The notes beneath the pieces were generated by a model that did not search any database, was not told the origin of the DNA, and saw only the letters and a program-made list of their open reading frames with translations. Positions 6,934-7,901 of a stretch of 7,901 nt of DNA are shown here, piece after piece. This DNA comes from an uncultured Eubacteriales bacterium (GTDB lineage Bacteria > Bacillota_I > Bacilli_A > RF39 > UBA660). The first letter of the stretch is position 1, and the number at the start of each line of letters is the position of its first letter. The stretch spans positions 1 to 7,901 of the forward strand of contig ONWZ01000048.1 of assembly GCA_900321645.1 (NCBI GenBank). Direction: 5' to 3'. The position numbers and the translations under genes are program-made.

Positions 6934-7275
6934 ATGAATAATAAAGGATTTACGTTGGTGGAATTATTAGCGGTTATTGTAATTTTGATAAGTGTTTCTT
7001 TAGTGGCAGTGGCGTCAATTAGTTCATCATTAGAAAGAAGAGAAGGCAAGGAATGTGAAGAACAAATTATACTTGCTAAAAATGCTGCCAAAATATATTT
7101 TTCGACTAATAATTGTGATGGTAGTTCCGGTTGCAGTGTAACGATTAGTACTTTAAAAGCTGAACAATATTTTAATGAAAAAAATAAAACTAATAAGCTC
7201 CAAGACGCGGATACGATTAGTTTTACTAATAATGGTTATATATACAATGGTACAGGAGAATGCAAAGAATCATAA
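6934..7275 (+). CDS. Type IV prepilin-like (pseudopilin) protein
   Basis: This 113-residue protein has a textbook class III signal: short basic leader MNNKG, then FTLVELLAVIVIL, with E10 at the +5 position of the mature chain. Cleavage and N-methylation by a PilD/ComC-type prepilin peptidase are expected between G5 and F6. A single hydrophobic helix (about 6-28) passes into an amphipathic segment and a small C-terminal domain with four cysteines (C41, C61, C67, C110). These could form disulfides outside the cell. The size fits minor pilins or ComG-type competence pseudopilins. No assembly ATPase, platform protein or peptidase gene is visible nearby, so it appears to be an orphan subunit. A strong Shine-Dalgarno (AGAGGTGG) supports the start. 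The gene ends by overlapping the converging Sel1-repeat gene by six bases. Confidence 0.88.
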   Translation: MNNKGFTLVELLAVIVILISVSLVAVASISSSLERREGKECEEQIILAKNAAKIYFSTNNCDGSSGCSVTISTLKAEQYFNEKNKTNKLQDADTISFTNNGYIYNGTGECKES

Positions 7276-7299
7276 TGTAATAGTTATATTATGATTTTT
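7265..7299 (+). terminator. Terminator hairpin of the prepilin gene, overlapping both convergent stop codons
   Basis: A stem of up to about 15 bp (7265-7280 with 7284-7299) closes a TAG loop and ends in TTTTT then AATTTT. Two pairs (7267/7297 and 7277/7287) are G-U on the plus-strand RNA but C-A on the minus strand, so the hairpin favours plus-strand termination. It contains the prepilin TAA (7273-7275) and the opposing gene's TGA (7270-7272). Confidence 0.7.
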
Positions 7300-7901
7300 A
7301 ATTTTGTTTAATGTTTGTTCAATTTTAATTTTTTCTTTATTGTCAAGTTTATTATTTAAGATATTTAAATAGTAATTAAGTTGGTTCAAATCTTCATTAT
7401 TTTTGGTAGTTAAGTATCTTTCATAATAGATCTTTAATAATAATTCATAAGCTGGAAGAAAATCATTTAAGGATTTAAGAAGTGATATTGATTTATCGAT
7501 ATCTTTTTTAATACCAATCGAAGCATTACCAGGAAGATAAAAGTAGATAACTAAATTGTAGATATTCCATGGATATAGAAGATCAATTGATGAATTAGCT
7601 CCCAGATTAAAGTAATGGAAAGCCTTCTGCAAATCTTTATCGATGTGTCTTCCTTCATAATAATATAATCCCACTTTATTACAAGCCCAGCTTTCCTCTT
7701 CAAGAGCACTTTTTAAATAATAATCAAAAGCTTTTTGATATTCTTTTTTTTCTTCGTATATTTTACCTAAATTATTATAAGCATAAATATAATTGTGTTT
7801 AGCGGCCTTTTCAAAATAAGTGATAGCCTGTTTTTCATCTTTTTGTCTATCTTTAGTATAGCCATTTAAATAACAAATTCCTTTGGTATTTAGTGCAGAT
7901 A
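7270..7901 (-). CDS. Sel1/TPR-like repeat protein (5' end outside window)
   Basis: The minus-strand frame is open from the right edge to the TGA at 7270-7272, giving 209 visible residues. The GTG at 7674 is internal, because repeat-like coding continues beyond it. Sel1-like repeats are visible at residues about 2-35 (ALNTKGICYLNGYTKDR then ITYFEKAA), 38-66 (AYNNLGKIYEEKKEYQKAFDYYLKSA) written here as helix A then helix B, and 71-101 (KVGLYYYEGRHIDKD, AFHYFNLGA). A weaker fourth lies at about 105-145. Such alpha-solenoids are protein-protein scaffolds. No catalytic motif is visible, and whether the protein is secreted cannot be told without its N-terminus. A run of eight A in the coding strand (7744-7751) lies between two Glu codons. 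The repeat class is fairly sure; the partner is unknown. Confidence 0.82.
   Translation of the reverse strand, partial: SALNTKGICYLNGYTKDRQKDEKQAITYFEKAAKHNYIYAYNNLGKIYEEKKEYQKAFDYYLKSALEEESWACNKVGLYYYEGRHIDKDLQKAFHYFNLGANSSIDLLYPWNIYNLVIYFYLPGNASIGIKKDIDKSISLLKSLNDFLPAYELLLKIYYERYLTTKNNEDLNQLNYYLNILNNKLDNKEKIKIEQTLNKIKNHNITITL

Noticed and set aside
6882..7091. Minus-strand open frame of 69 codons over the prepilin start
   Set aside because: It overlaps the prepilin's conserved signal and the intergenic inverted repeat; no ribosome site, and the hydrophobicity is only a reflection of the pilin helix.
7744..7751. Run of eight A in the Sel1 gene coding strand as a programmed frameshift site
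   Set aside because: The frame continues normally on both sides and no alternative downstream product is visible; such runs are common in AT-rich genomes.

Overview
The window is AT-rich (roughly 30% GC by eye) and looks like a low-GC Firmicutes or Tenericutes-like bacterium, for example an RF39/Erysipelotrichia-like or Acholeplasma-like lineage. Support comes from the Lys/Asn/Ile-rich proteins, the Bacilli-type promoters (TATAAT with a TGn extension), and ribosome binding sites complementary to the 16S 3' end (GGTGAT or AGAGGT). TGA is used as a true stop by two genes, so the genetic code is the standard bacterial one, not the Mycoplasma/Spiroplasma code. The species call is inference.

Layout, left to right. 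(1) The 3' part of a plus-strand gene for a cell-surface protein with two SH3-like modules and a C-terminal membrane anchor (1-938). (2) A converging minus-strand block of four separate genes: a Na+/Ca2+-type (CaCA) antiporter (954-1904), an FAD-dependent dehydrogenase of the COG2509 type (1970-3364), DNA mismatch repair protein MutS (3426-5957), and a membrane-anchored, apparently inactive polysaccharide deacetylase-like protein (6035-6850). (3) A divergent plus-strand gene for a small type IV prepilin-like protein (6934-7275). (4) A converging minus-strand gene for a Sel1/TPR-repeat protein that runs off the right edge (7270-7901).

The four minus-strand genes look like single transcription units rather than an operon. 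Three have a recognisable promoter just upstream and three end in a hairpin plus T-run. Packing is tight: terminator stems begin inside or next to stop codons, the -35 box of the FAD gene lies in the mutS terminator hairpin, and the last two genes overlap by 6 bases at their 3' ends. No intergenic stretch exceeds about 85 bases. I see no RNA genes, insertion sequences, CRISPR arrays, riboswitches or phage genes.

Functionally the genes are a mix of housekeeping (MutS, ion exchange, a flavoenzyme) and envelope or surface functions (SH3 protein, pseudo-deacetylase, prepilin). I find no clear evidence of a new multi-gene system. The most interesting items are the pseudo-deacetylase with lost catalytic residues, the orphan prepilin with a 10-bp inverted repeat in front of it, and the four-cysteine cluster in the flavoenzyme.
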